Assembly: GCF_035917275.1 (NCBI RefSeq)
Contig: NZ_CP108508.1
Span: 1,612,001 to 1,676,000, forward strand
DNA from: Streptomyces sp. NBC_01237
Lineage (GTDB): Bacteria; Actinomycetota; Actinomycetes; Streptomycetales; Streptomycetaceae
DNA: 64,000 nucleotides
Reading direction: 5' to 3'
The position numbers and the translations under genes are program-made. Under the pieces are notes generated by a model. It saw nothing but the letters and a program-made list of their open reading frames with translations. It was not told the origin of the DNA and did not search any database. This document shows positions 46,698 to 55,061 of the stretch, piece by piece; the first letter of the stretch is position 1, and each line of letters opens with the position of its first letter.

Positions 46698-47781
46698 CGG
46701 CGGTCACCTTCCTCACGTCGGACCGGGACGGGCCCACGGGCTCGACCCGCGGTTCCTCGCCGAGTGCGGCGAGCAGACGTGCGCGCGGCACGACACCGAT
46801 CACCTGACCCCGGTCACCGGTGACGGCAACGGCCGCACCACTGGTGGAACAGGGCGTGAAGAGCTCGGCGATCGGCGTCTCGGCGGACACGGTCGCGGGC
46901 GCCCCGGCGATCAGGTCCTTGTCCGAGCGGCCCTTCTCGGGCTGCTCCATGATCGAACCGGCGGTGAGCACCCTGGAGCGGTCGACGTCCTGGATGAACG
47001 AGGCGACGTAGTCGTTGGCCGGACGGACCAGGATGTCCTCGGCGGTGCCCTGCTGGACTATCCGCCCGTCGCGCATCACGGCGATCCGGTCGCCGAGGCG
47101 CATGGCCTCGTTGAGGTCGTGGGTGATGAAGACGATGGTCTTCTTGAGCCGCTTCTGGAGTTCGAGCAGCTGATCCTGCATGTCGCGGCGGATCAGCGGG
47201 TCCAGCGCACTGAAGGACTCGTCCATCAGCAGCAGGTCGGCGTCGGTGGCCAGCGCACGGGCCAGGCCCACGCGCTGCTGCATTCCGCCGGAAAGTTCGT
47301 CGGGCCAGGACTTCTCCCAGCCGGCCAGGCCGGTCAGCTCCAGCGCCTGGGCGGCGCGCTGCTCACGCTCGGCGCGCGGCACACCCTGCACTTCGAGGCC
47401 GTAGGCGGCGTTCTCCAGGACGCTCCGGTGGGGGAAGAGCGCAAAGTGCTGGAACACCATGCTGATCTTGGAGGAGCGGACGTGGCGCAGTTCACGGGGG
47501 CTCAGGGCGGTCAGGTCCTGGCCGTCGAACAGCACGCGTCCGGCCGTGGCGTCGAGCAGTCCGTTGAGCATCCGCAGCAAGGTGGACTTGCCGGAACCCG
47601 AGAGACCCATCACGACGAAGATCTGGCCGGGTTCGACCGTGAACGAGGCATCGATCACCGCTGCGGTCGTTCCGTCGGCGCGCAGCTCGTCGCGGCCGGT
47701 GCCGTTTTCGAGTTTCTGCACGGCTTGATCGGGTCGTCTGCCGAACACTTTGTACAAGTGGTCGGCTTGCAGCCTTGACAC
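46690..47781 (-). CDS. glycine-betaine/proline ABC ATPase with CBS half-domain
   Basis: 363 aa from GTG 47781 (GTG 47787 is possible). Walker A GLSGSGKSTLLRMLNGLL (about residues 59-76), Q-loop MVFQHFALFPHRSV, signature DELSGGMQQRVGLARAL, Walker B LLLMDESFSALD, and the GITHD-equivalent VFITHDLNEA. The C-terminus has a single CBS-like segment (AAVAVTGDRGQVIGVVPRARLLAAL), the ionic-strength sensor of OpuA-type ATPases. It is the first gene of the two-gene uptake unit. Confidence 0.93.
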   Translation of the reverse strand: MSRLQADHLYKVFGRRPDQAVQKLENGTGRDELRADGTTAAVIDASFTVEPGQIFVVMGLSGSGKSTLLRMLNGLLDATAGRVLFDGQDLTALSPRELRHVRSSKISMVFQHFALFPHRSVLENAAYGLEVQGVPRAEREQRAAQALELTGLAGWEKSWPDELSGGMQQRVGLARALATDADLLLMDESFSALDPLIRRDMQDQLLELQKRLKKTIVFITHDLNEAMRLGDRIAVMRDGRIVQQGTAEDILVRPANDYVASFIQDVDRSRVLTAGSIMEQPEKGRSDKDLIAGAPATVSAETPIAELFTPCSTSGAAVAVTGDRGQVIGVVPRARLLAALGEEPRVEPVGPSRSDVRKVTAGA

Positions 47782-47994
47782 ATACACCTCACGCGTTGAA
47801 CCGAAAACGGTCTGCCACCCCCTCCGGCAGACCGTGGAGCGGTGCGGATTCGGTCCGCACTGCACGCGCATTGGTTGAAAATGCGACGTGGTCCGCTCCG
47901 ATGGCGCGCCTGCCCGCACTTACGCACACCAAACACAAGAGTGATTCAGCTCACCTCTGAGCCGGTGTCAGTGGGGTGCGGCATCATCGGGGGT

Positions 47995-48918
47995 GTGACG
48001 CGACGCCTGATGCTCCTCGACACCGCTTCCCTCTACTACCGCGCCTATTTCGGCGTTCCGGATTCGGTGCGCGCACCGGACGGCACCCCGGTCAACGCCG
48101 TGCGCGGGCTCCTCGACTTCATCACCCGGCTGGTGCACGACCACCGGCCGGACGACCTGGTCGCCTGCTGGGACGCCGACTGGCGGCCGCACTGGCGGGT
48201 CGAGCTGATCCCCACGTACAAGGCGCACCGGGTGGCGGTGGAGACGGCGGAGTGGCTGGCCGACGAGGAGGACACCCCTGACACGCTGTCCCCGCAGGTG
48301 CCGATCATCGAGGACGTGCTGGACGCGCTCGGGATCGCCCGGGTGGGAGTCGCGCCGTACGAGGCGGACGATGTGATCGGCACGCTCACCGGCCTGGCGA
48401 CCGGCCCCGTCGACATCGTGACGGGCGACCGCGACCTCTACCAGCTGGTCGACGACGCCCGGCAGGTGCGGGTGCTGTACCCGCTCAAGGGTGTCGGGAT
48501 GCTCCAGATGACGGATGAGGCCTGGCTGCGCGAGAAGTACGGCGTGGACGGTTCCGGTTACGTGGATCTGGCTCTGCTGCGCGGCGACCCCAGCGACGGC
48601 CTGCCCGGTGTTCCCGGCATCGGCGAGAAGACGGCGGCCAAGCTGCTGGACACGTTCGGCGATCTGGCCGGGATCATGGCCGCCGTGGACGACCCCGCCG
48701 CGAAGCTCACTCCTTCGCAGCGCAAGCGGCTGGACGAGGCGCGCGATTACGTCGCCGTCGCGCCGAAGGTGGTCCGGGTCGCCGGTGACGTCCCGCTGCC
48801 CGACTTCGATCCGGCCCTGCCCGACGAGCCGCGTGACCCGGCAGCCCTTGAGGCGCTCTCGGACCAGTGGGGTCTGGGCGGCGCTCTGCAGCGGCTGCTC
48901 TCCACACTTCGGGCATGA
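47995..48918 (+). CDS. 5'-3' exonuclease (PolI N-terminal domain homologue)
   Basis: 307 aa from GTG 47995. PIN-like domain: MLLDTASLYYRAYFGVP (residues 6-22), WDADWRPHWR, YEADDVIGTLTGLA and VTGDRDLYQLVDD with clustered metal-binding acids, then the helix-hairpin-helix GLPGVPGIGEKTAAKLL (about 205-221). It trims 5' flaps and RNA primers independently of PolA. It is followed directly by an iron-controlled gene. Confidence 0.9.
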   Translation: MTRRLMLLDTASLYYRAYFGVPDSVRAPDGTPVNAVRGLLDFITRLVHDHRPDDLVACWDADWRPHWRVELIPTYKAHRVAVETAEWLADEEDTPDTLSPQVPIIEDVLDALGIARVGVAPYEADDVIGTLTGLATGPVDIVTGDRDLYQLVDDARQVRVLYPLKGVGMLQMTDEAWLREKYGVDGSGYVDLALLRGDPSDGLPGVPGIGEKTAAKLLDTFGDLAGIMAAVDDPAAKLTPSQRKRLDEARDYVAVAPKVVRVAGDVPLPDFDPALPDEPRDPAALEALSDQWGLGGALQRLLSTLRA

Positions 48919-48925
48919 GGTGCTA

Positions 48926-48944
48926 GCTTAGGTAAACCTAACTT
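48926..48944 (+). promoter_or_regulatory. iron box (DmdR1/IdeR type)
   Basis: GCTTAGGTAAACCTAACTT, containing the palindrome TTAGGTAAACCTAA (48928-48941). It matches the actinobacterial iron-box form TTAGGTnAnnCTAACCTAA. It lies 53 bp before the siderophore-interacting protein, which should be derepressed under iron limitation. Confidence 0.85.
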
Positions 48945-48996
48945 CTCCGGCCCGGTGGTAGCCGGGCCCCCGTACGTCCAGATCAGGGAGAACTTC

Positions 48997-49830
48997 GTGG
49001 CAGAGCGGCAGGCACCCAAGGCCCAGGGTGCGCAGGTCCTGCGTACCGAGCAGATCACCCCGCACATGGTGCGGGTGATCCTCGGCGGTGACGGACTGGC
49101 CGGCTTCGCGCTCTCCGGGTTCACCGATCACTACGTCAAGCTGTGCTTCGCACCCGAGGGCGCCGACTACGCGCACCCGTTCGACATGGAAGCGATCCGC
49201 GAGGCGTATCCCCGTGAGCTGTGGCCCACCACCCGCACCTACACGGTGCGCTCCTGGGACCCGGTGACCCGCGAGCTGGCCATCGACTTCGTGGTGCACG
49301 GCGACGAGGGCCTCGCCGGACCGTGGGCGGCCCGTGCGCGGCCGGGCGAGCAGGTGACGTTCCTGGGACCCGGCGGCGGGTACGGGCCGCGGGCCACGGC
49401 GGGCTGGCACCTGCTGGCCGGTGACGAGAGCGCGCTGCCCGCGATCGCCGCGGCGCTGGAGCAGATGCCCGCGGGCGCCCCGGTGCACGCGTTCATCGAG
49501 GTGCCGGACGCCTCGGAGGAGCAGAAGATCGTGACGCCCGACGGGGTGGCGGTGACCTGGCTGCACCGCGGCGACCGTCCGGTCGGGGAGGCCCTGACCG
49601 CGGCGGTGAAGGCGCTGGACTTCCCCGAGGGCGAGGTACAGGCGTTCGTGCACGGCGAGGCGGGCTTCGTGAAGGAGATCCGCCGCTATCTGCGACTGGA
49701 CCGGAAGATCCCGCTCCAGCAGCTGTCGATCTCCGGCTACTGGCGCCTCGGGAAGAACGACGACGCCTGGCGCGCGGTCAAGCGCGAGTGGAACGAGCAG
49801 GTGGAGCGCGAGCAGGAGAGCGCCGCGTAA
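48997..49830 (+). CDS. siderophore-interacting protein (ferric-siderophore reductase)
   Basis: 277 aa from GTG 48997, with AGGGAG upstream. NADPH-dependent FAD reductase of the ViuB/SIP family: ITPHMVRVILGGDGLAGF (about residues 20-37), RTYTVRSWDP (FAD-binding, about 84-93), FLGPGGGYGP, and LLAGDESALPAIAAALEQMP with YWRLGKNDDAWRAVK at the C-terminus. It reduces Fe(III)-siderophores in the cytosol. Regulation by the iron box is likely. Confidence 0.92.
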   Translation: MAERQAPKAQGAQVLRTEQITPHMVRVILGGDGLAGFALSGFTDHYVKLCFAPEGADYAHPFDMEAIREAYPRELWPTTRTYTVRSWDPVTRELAIDFVVHGDEGLAGPWAARARPGEQVTFLGPGGGYGPRATAGWHLLAGDESALPAIAAALEQMPAGAPVHAFIEVPDASEEQKIVTPDGVAVTWLHRGDRPVGEALTAAVKALDFPEGEVQAFVHGEAGFVKEIRRYLRLDRKIPLQQLSISGYWRLGKNDDAWRAVKREWNEQVEREQESAA

Positions 49831-49947
49831 CGCACGGTCGCGGTCACGCGCACTGCCCCGGTCGGGGACGGCCCCGGTCGCACGCCGCCCCCCGGCAGTG
49901 GCGGCGTGACCCGAGGACGGCGTGTGCCCCCTGACAGCTCGTACATG

Positions 49948-49987
49948 GACCCCGGTCGCCGTTTCCCGCGGTGACCGGGGTCTTCGC
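49948..49987. terminator. terminator between SIP and MerR genes
   Basis: GACCCCGGTC (49948-49957) and GACCGGGGTC (49973-49982) are perfectly complementary and followed by TTCG. The position between convergent genes fits a shared terminator. Confidence 0.75.
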
Positions 49988-50004
49988 CCGTCAGGCGCGC
50001 GGGC

Positions 50005-50898
50005 TCACCTCTGCGCCGCCGCGTCCCGCCCGCGCACGCCGTTCCGCTTCTCCCCCGCACCGTCCGGCGCCGTGTCCATGCCGTCCGGCGCCACGTCAGA
50101 AACCTCCGGCGCCCCGCCGGTGGCCTCCGGCGCTACGCCGAGAGTGCCCGGCGTCGCTTCGTCGGCAACGCCTGCCCCGTCCGCGTCCTCCGCCGAAGCA
50201 TCAGCGCCCCCGCCCTCCGCCGGCCCCTCCGCCGCACCGTCAGCACCCGCTCCCGCCGCGCCCTCCGCCCCCGTCTCCTCGTAGAGGCGGGCGGACGCGT
50301 CGACATGGGCCAGCCGTCGCAGCGCCCCGAACATCGCCTCACCGAGCACGGTGCCCACGACCACGCTCTCCACCAGGTCCTCGCGCGCCACGCGCCGCGC
50401 CACATAGTCGAGGTCGGCGCGGGCGACCGGCTCGGCCGCGTCCGCGTACACGTCCAGCAGCTCGGTGAATCCGCCGTGCCCGGCCCGCCGCAGCGCGACC
50501 AGCACCCCGGCCAGCGACTCCCCGGCCGTGCTCTCCTCCTCCACGTGCCAGCCCCGCCGCTCCAGCAGTTCGGCGACCTCGTCGCGGGCGTCCTCCAGCT
50601 CGGGCCCCGCCTCCTCGCCGTCCGTCGGCGTGACGCCCTCCGCCGCCGCGCCCAGCACCTTGTGCACCGGCTGCTCGGGGTCGTCGACAGCCTCCAGCAC
50701 ATCACCGATGGCGGACAGCGAGAGTCCCCCGACATCCAGCAGCGCCCGGATCAGCCGCAGTCTGCGCTCGTGCCCGGCGTCGTAACTCGCCTGGTTCGGG
50801 CTGGTCAGCTGCCCGGCGGGCAGCAGCCCCTCGCGTACGTAGTACTTGATCGTCGGCACCGGGACCCCGGACCTGCGACTCAACTCACCGATGCGCAC
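50005..50898 (-). CDS. MerR-family regulator with long Ala/Glu/Gly-rich tail
   Basis: 297 aa from ATG 50898. Winged helix IGELSRRSGVPVPTIKYYVREGLLP (residues 3-27), then HERRLRLIRALLDVGGLSL. The middle part (about residues 80-205) has helices ending DLDYVARRVAREDLVESVV. Residues about 215-297 are low-complexity Ala/Asp/Gly/Glu, encoded by tandem-like GC-rich DNA. It is divergent from a membrane-protein pair, its probable target. Confidence 0.88.
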   Translation of the reverse strand: MRIGELSRRSGVPVPTIKYYVREGLLPAGQLTSPNQASYDAGHERRLRLIRALLDVGGLSLSAIGDVLEAVDDPEQPVHKVLGAAAEGVTPTDGEEAGPELEDARDEVAELLERRGWHVEEESTAGESLAGVLVALRRAGHGGFTELLDVYADAAEPVARADLDYVARRVAREDLVESVVVGTVLGEAMFGALRRLAHVDASARLYEETGAEGAAGAGADGAAEGPAEGGGADASAEDADGAGVADEATPGTLGVAPEATGGAPEVSDVAPDGMDTAPDGAGEKRNGVRGRDAAAQR

Positions 50899-50943
50899 CG
50901 CGTGTCCGCCCTTTCGTACTTGCCAAATCCCGCCCTCATCATA

Positions 50944-50982
50944 GATAGTCCCTCTATCGGATAGCGGGGAGTCCTACTATCC
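50944..50982. promoter_or_regulatory. MerR operator cluster between divergent genes
   Basis: GATAG-N5-CTATC (50944-50958) is followed by GGATAG-N12-CTATCC (50959-50982). TATGAT (50938-50943, leftward) and CATAAT (50982-50987, rightward) flank them as -10 hexamers. Four GATAG words in 39 bp, in otherwise GC-rich DNA, point to regulator binding. Confidence 0.6.
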
Positions 50983-51011
50983 ATAATCGTTTGCTCTCCT
51001 GGGGGTTACCT

Positions 51012-51974
51012 ATGTCGACGTGGCGTTTATGGCACCGGCCGCTGGTCCTGTTCTCCGCCGCGATGGCCGTGATGGCGGTCGTCTCCGCGGTGGGTCTCGT
51101 GGCCGACGACCGGATGCTGGCGGGCGCGCCGATCTGGGCCAAGCCGTTCAAGTTCGCCGTGTCGTTCGTGCCGTACTGCATGGCGCTGGCCTGGATGCTG
51201 ACGCTGCTCACGCACGGCCGTCGCACAGGACGGTGGGCCGGCAACGTGGTCGTACTGGCCAGCCTGGGCGAGATGGCGATCATCACCGGGCAGGTCATCC
51301 GCGGGAAGCGCAGCCACTTCAATCACGAGACGCCGTTCGATACGAGGCTCTACGACGTGATGGCCTACACCGTCATCACCCTGTGGGCGGCCACGCTGGT
51401 GATCGCCATACTGCTGCTCCGCGCCCGCATCGCCGACCGCGCCTCCGCCTGGGCGATCCGCTCGGGAGTGCTGCTCGCCCTGGTGGGCGCGGGGTTCGGC
51501 TTCCTGATGTCGCAGCCGAGCGCGGGGCAGCGCGCGGCAGGTGACCTGGACACCGCCGACGTGGTCGGCGCGCACAGCGTCGGCGTACCGGACGGCGGCC
51601 CCTCCATGCCGATCACCGGCTGGTCGACGACCGGGGGCGATCTGCGCATTCCGCACTTCGTCGGCATGCACGCACTCCAGCTGATCCCCCTCTTCCTGCT
51701 CCTCCTGCTCCTGCTCGCGCCCCGGGCCGCCCGGCTGCGGGACCCGCGTGTGCGCTTCCGGCTCGTGGTCGTCGCCTCCGGCACGTACGCGGCGGTCGTG
51801 GCCCTGGTCACCTGGCAGGCGCTCCGCGGTCAGCCGCTGGTTCACCCGGACGGGTCGACCCTCGCGGCCGCGGGCATGATCCTGGCCGCCACCGCGATCG
51901 GCGCCTGGGCGGCGCTGCGGCCGGCACCCGCACGGCGGAACTCCGATTCCTACGACAAGGAGCTCGTGGCATGA
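51012..51974 (+). CDS. multi-pass membrane protein of unknown function
   Basis: 320 aa from ATG 51012. About seven to eight helices, beginning LVLFSAAMAVMAVVSAVGLVA (residues 12-32), with a cytosolic or outer loop ITGWSTTGGDLRIPHFVGMHALQLIP that includes two histidines. I do not recognise the family. It is translationally coupled (ATGA) to the ABA4-like gene and is divergent from a MerR gene. Confidence 0.8.
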   Translation: MSTWRLWHRPLVLFSAAMAVMAVVSAVGLVADDRMLAGAPIWAKPFKFAVSFVPYCMALAWMLTLLTHGRRTGRWAGNVVVLASLGEMAIITGQVIRGKRSHFNHETPFDTRLYDVMAYTVITLWAATLVIAILLLRARIADRASAWAIRSGVLLALVGAGFGFLMSQPSAGQRAAGDLDTADVVGAHSVGVPDGGPSMPITGWSTTGGDLRIPHFVGMHALQLIPLFLLLLLLLAPRAARLRDPRVRFRLVVVASGTYAAVVALVTWQALRGQPLVHPDGSTLAAAGMILAATAIGAWAALRPAPARRNSDSYDKELVA

Positions 51975-52459
51975 CCGGTGCACTCTTCGAGATCACGTTC
52001 TATCTGACGGCCCCCTTCTGGCTGCTCATGATCTTCGCGCCCAACTGGGCCACCACCGCGCGGATCGTCGCCTCACCACTGACCGTCCTGCCGGTGCTGG
52101 CGGTCTATCTCGTGCTGGCCGTACCGGTCTTCCCCGAGCTCTGGACGGCGGTGAGCAACCCCGACATCGATGCGTTCCGTGACCTGGCGGCCCTCGCGAA
52201 CGGGGCGGGAGCGCTGTGGGCGCAGGTGATCGCCTGGGATCTGCTGCTGGGTCAGTGGATGTTCCTCGAAGCGCGGAAGCTCGGGGTGTCGCCCCTGGTG
52301 ATGGGCCCGCTGCTGGTGCTGACGATCCTGCTGTCGCCGTTCGGACTGCTGATCTTCCTCACCCTTCGCGCGGTGCGGAAGGCGAAGAGCGCCGACGTGG
52401 CGACGCCCCGGCCCGGCGACGGGGTTCCCGGCCGGGTCGGGGACACGGCGGTGAGCTGA
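51971..52459 (+). CDS. ABA4-like (DUF4281) membrane protein
   Basis: 162 aa from ATG 51971. Four helices; the ABA4-like signature is LTAPFWLLMIFAPNW (residues 12-26), WAQVIAWDLLLGQWMFLEARKLG (about 84-106), ending SPFGLLIFLTLRAV. Plant ABA4 acts in neoxanthin synthesis; bacterial relatives are uncharacterised. The start overlaps the upstream stop, so the two membrane proteins likely work together. Confidence 0.85.
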   Translation: MTGALFEITFYLTAPFWLLMIFAPNWATTARIVASPLTVLPVLAVYLVLAVPVFPELWTAVSNPDIDAFRDLAALANGAGALWAQVIAWDLLLGQWMFLEARKLGVSPLVMGPLLVLTILLSPFGLLIFLTLRAVRKAKSADVATPRPGDGVPGRVGDTAVS

Positions 52460-52468
52460 CGGCCGACG

Positions 52469-52560
52469 CCCGGCGGCGCGGTCCCGGCGCGACTCCCGCA
52501 CGATCCGGGGCCGTCCCGGCGGCGCGGCCCCGGCGCGACTCGCGCACGATCCCGGGGCGG
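52469..52560. repeat. 46-bp tandem duplication upstream of the sigK promoter
   Basis: The unit beginning CCCGGCGGCGCGG (52469-52514) repeats at 52515-52560 with a few changes, ending about 40 bp before the SigK -35 region. Confidence 0.8.
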
Positions 52561-52602
52561 CCCCGGGGAGATCCGGCGGCGTGGAAGGATCGCGCGAGCT
52601 GA

Positions 52603-52630
52603 CCAATCCGCGCCGCCATCGGCTCCGAAT
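52603..52630 (+). promoter_or_regulatory. SigK-type promoter of sigK-rskA
   Basis: CCAATCC (52603-52609), 15 bp, CCGAAT (52625-52630). It is the same spacing and hexamers as two promoters at 58379-58468, and close to the mycobacterial SigK pattern CCATCC...CCGAAT as I recall it. It predicts autoregulation. Confidence 0.82.
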
Positions 52631-52667
52631 GACTCCTGGAACCGATGAGCGTCCTGGGAGGACCCGC

Positions 52668-53252
52668 GTGAAGGAAGCCGTACAGATCAGCGGAGTGCCC
52701 GTGCCGGGCCCCGATCTCCAGGAGCTTCTGGTCCTGGTCGCCCGGGGTGACCAGGACGCCTTCGCCTCGGTGTACGACGCCGTGTGCGGGCCGGTGCTCG
52801 GGGTGGTGCGCAGCGTGCTCCGCGATCCCGCCCAGTCCGAGGAGGTCGCGCAGGAGGTATGGGTCGAGGTGTGGCGGACCGCGCCCCGCTTCCAGCCGTC
52901 CCGCGGATCGGCCGTGAACTGGGTGCTGACCCTCGCCCACCACCGCGCGGTCGACCGGGTCCGCTCGGCGGAGGCCTCGGCTGCGCGGGAGCACCGGGCC
53001 GCGCTGCTGGAGCGGACGCCCGCGTTCGACGAGGTCTCCGAACAGGTCGAGACCCGGCTGGAGAGGGAACAGGTACGGCGCTGTCTGCGCAACCTGTCCG
53101 AACTGCAGCGCCAGTCGGTGACCCTGGCGTATTACCGGGGCCTGACCTATCGCGAGGTCTCGGAGCTCCTCGCCGTACCCCTGGGCACCATCAAGACTCG
53201 ACTGCGTGACGGCCTGATCCGGCTGCGCGACTGCCTGGGGGTGAGCACATGA
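52668..53252 (+). CDS. sigK: ECF RNA polymerase sigma factor SigK
   Basis: 194 aa from GTG 52668, with GGGAGG 7 nt upstream. Region 2 spans about residues 25-95 (DAFASVYDAVCGPVLGVV, then EEVAQEVWVEVWRTAPRF). Region 4 (about 130-190) has LSELQRQSVTLAYYRGLTYREVSELL and PLGTIKTRLRDGLIRLR. Its neighbours, a RskA-like anti-sigma gene and a UfaA1/DUF1295 operon, mirror Rv0445c of M. tuberculosis. The anti-sigma start overlaps its stop. Confidence 0.9.
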   Translation: MKEAVQISGVPVPGPDLQELLVLVARGDQDAFASVYDAVCGPVLGVVRSVLRDPAQSEEVAQEVWVEVWRTAPRFQPSRGSAVNWVLTLAHHRAVDRVRSAEASAAREHRAALLERTPAFDEVSEQVETRLEREQVRRCLRNLSELQRQSVTLAYYRGLTYREVSELLAVPLGTIKTRLRDGLIRLRDCLGVST

Positions 53253-54004
53253 GCACGGCCGAACTGCACACGCTGACCGGGGCCTACGCCCTGCACGCGC
53301 TGCCCGATTCCGAGCGCCACGAGTTCGAACGCCATCTGGACGACTGCGAGGCCTGCGCCCAGGAGGTACGGGAGCTGTCGGCCACCGCCGCCCGGCTCGG
53401 TCTCGCGGTGTCGGTGCAGCCACCCCATGAGCTGCGCGCCCGTGTACTGCGGGAGATCACGGCCGTACGACAGGAGTCGCCCGCCCACGCCCGCGGCAGC
53501 TCCGCCCGCGACGAGCGATCCGGCCGCACCGGCCGCTGGTCGGCGTACGCGCTCGCCGCCTGTGTCGCGGCTGCCGCCGCGTTCGGCGGCATCGCGGTGT
53601 GGCAGAACCAGGTGGCGCAGGACGCCCGGCACGAGGCCGACCACGCCCAGCGGCAGAGCGAACAGCTGGCCCAGGTGCTCTCCGCGCCGGACGCGAGGAC
53701 CAGTTCGGGCGAGCTGGCCGGGGGCGCCCGGGGCACTGTCGTCGTCTCGCAGAGCCGGGACCGCGCGGTGTTCCTGGCCTCGGGCATGGCCCGGCCGCCG
53801 GGCGGCAAGGTGTACCAGCTCTGGTTCAACGACAGCGGAACGATGCGCTCCGCCGGCCTGATGAACCCGTCCGCGACCGATGGGGCGGTACTGCTCGACG
53901 GGCCGGTCGACGGGGCGTCCGGCATGGGCATCACCGTCGAACCGGCGGGCGGGTCCGAGCGGCCCACATCGGATCCGGTGGCCCTGATGGACTTCCCCGC
54001 CTGA
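53249..54004 (+). CDS. rskA: anti-sigma-K factor RskA
   Basis: 251 aa from ATG 53249, overlapping the sigK stop as ATGA. The cytosolic anti-sigma domain keeps the zinc motif H29-x3-C33-x2-C36 (ERHLDDCEAC), which as I recall is lost in M. tuberculosis RskA. One membrane helix (about residues 96-117) is followed by an outer domain GGKVYQLWFNDSGTMRSAG and ITVEPAGGSERPT, typical of RskA. Regulated proteolysis would release SigK. Confidence 0.92.
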   Translation: MSTAELHTLTGAYALHALPDSERHEFERHLDDCEACAQEVRELSATAARLGLAVSVQPPHELRARVLREITAVRQESPAHARGSSARDERSGRTGRWSAYALAACVAAAAAFGGIAVWQNQVAQDARHEADHAQRQSEQLAQVLSAPDARTSSGELAGGARGTVVVSQSRDRAVFLASGMARPPGGKVYQLWFNDSGTMRSAGLMNPSATDGAVLLDGPVDGASGMGITVEPAGGSERPTSDPVALMDFPA

Positions 54005-54009
54005 CCGGG

Positions 54010-54045
54010 ACCGGCGTCACCGCCCGACGGGGCGGCGACGCCGGT
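54010..54045. terminator. hairpin after rskA
   Basis: ACCGGCGTC (54010-54018) with GACGCCGGT (54037-54045), plus inner pairs CCGCCC/GGGCGG. A 15-bp duplicate GACGCCGGTACGCGT follows at 54037-54066. Confidence 0.75.
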
Positions 54046-54133
54046 ACGCGTGACGCCGGTACGCGTGCCCCCTCCGCACGCTCACGCGGACCACCGGGGC
54101 ACCGCCACCACCGCCTTCGCCGTCACGCCAGTT

Positions 54134-54937
54134 TCAGTTCCCGCGCGGTGGCCATGGGAAGAATCCGCTGGTCCGGGCCGTGTAGTCGGCGTAACCGGGC
54201 CGTTGTGCCATGTGCCGCTCCAGCAGCGCCTTCCCGCTTCCCTTGATCAACAGGAAGCTCATCACCACCGGCGCCACGAGCGTCGCCCCCGCCACCGCGG
54301 GCTGTTCGCACACCAGCAGGAACAGCCCCCACCAGACGCAGAAGTCACCGAAGTAGTTCGGGTGACGGGTCCACGACCAGAGCCCCCGGTCCATGATCCG
54401 GCCCCGGTTGGCGGGGTCGGAGGTGAAGCGGGCCAGTTGGCGGTCCCCGACGGCCTCGAAGACGAGACCCACCGCCCACAGCGCCGTCCCGGCCCAGGTC
54501 CACCAGGTCGGCGGCCCCGTCAGGTACTGCGCGGCCTGCACCGGCAGCGAGATCAGCCAGACCAGAGCGCCCTGGAGGAGGTAGACCTTCCGCAGGGCGT
54601 ACAGCTCCCGACGGCCGGGGGCCTTGGCCAGCATCGCCTCGTAGCGCGGGTCCTCGCCCCGGCCCCGGCCGCGCCGGCCGATGTGCGCGGCGAGCCGCAG
54701 GCCCCAGACAACGGTGAGCACCGTCACCAGCAGCCGCCGCCCGTCGTCGCCCTCGCCCGCCGACAGGACGTACGAGACGAGTGCCACCGCCGCGAAGGCG
54801 ATCCCCCACGCGACATCCACGACGCGGTGCACGCCCTTCCCGAGCGCGATCAGGAAGGTGACCAGCATGACGGCGAGGGCGGCGGCCGCCGAGGCCGCGA
54901 GGCCACCGGCGAACGCCGCCCAGGGGAACCCGCTCAC
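54134..54937 (-). CDS. DUF1295 membrane protein (steroid 5-alpha-reductase fold)
   Basis: 267 aa from ATG 54937. Several helices and the C-terminal NADPH-type motif DRGLWSWTRHPNYFGDFCVWWG (about residues 185-206), then PGYADYTARTSGFFPW. It is the last gene of the leftward unit and the homologue of Rv0446c. It may reduce or isomerise a double bond of modified fatty acyl chains. A 124-bp gap separates it from the synthase gene. Confidence 0.9.
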   Translation of the reverse strand: MSGFPWAAFAGGLAASAAAALAVMLVTFLIALGKGVHRVVDVAWGIAFAAVALVSYVLSAGEGDDGRRLLVTVLTVVWGLRLAAHIGRRGRGRGEDPRYEAMLAKAPGRRELYALRKVYLLQGALVWLISLPVQAAQYLTGPPTWWTWAGTALWAVGLVFEAVGDRQLARFTSDPANRGRIMDRGLWSWTRHPNYFGDFCVWWGLFLLVCEQPAVAGATLVAPVVMSFLLIKGSGKALLERHMAQRPGYADYTARTSGFFPWPPRGN

Positions 54938-55061
54938 CGCTCCGGCTCCGTCGTGCCCCGGGACATCCGCCGGACCGCGGCCCGGCGCCCAGGCGGCGGC
55001 CCGGAGTGCGGCCGGGCGGCGCCGCGCGGGGCGGTCCTGCCGGGAGTTTCGGTGGAGGTGG

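Noticed and set aside
42705..46823. Very long rightward open frame (over 1300 codons) antisense to the betaine transport genes
   Set aside because: It is a mirror of the strong codon bias of the real leftward genes; its protein has no family signature, and the leftward genes are unequivocal.
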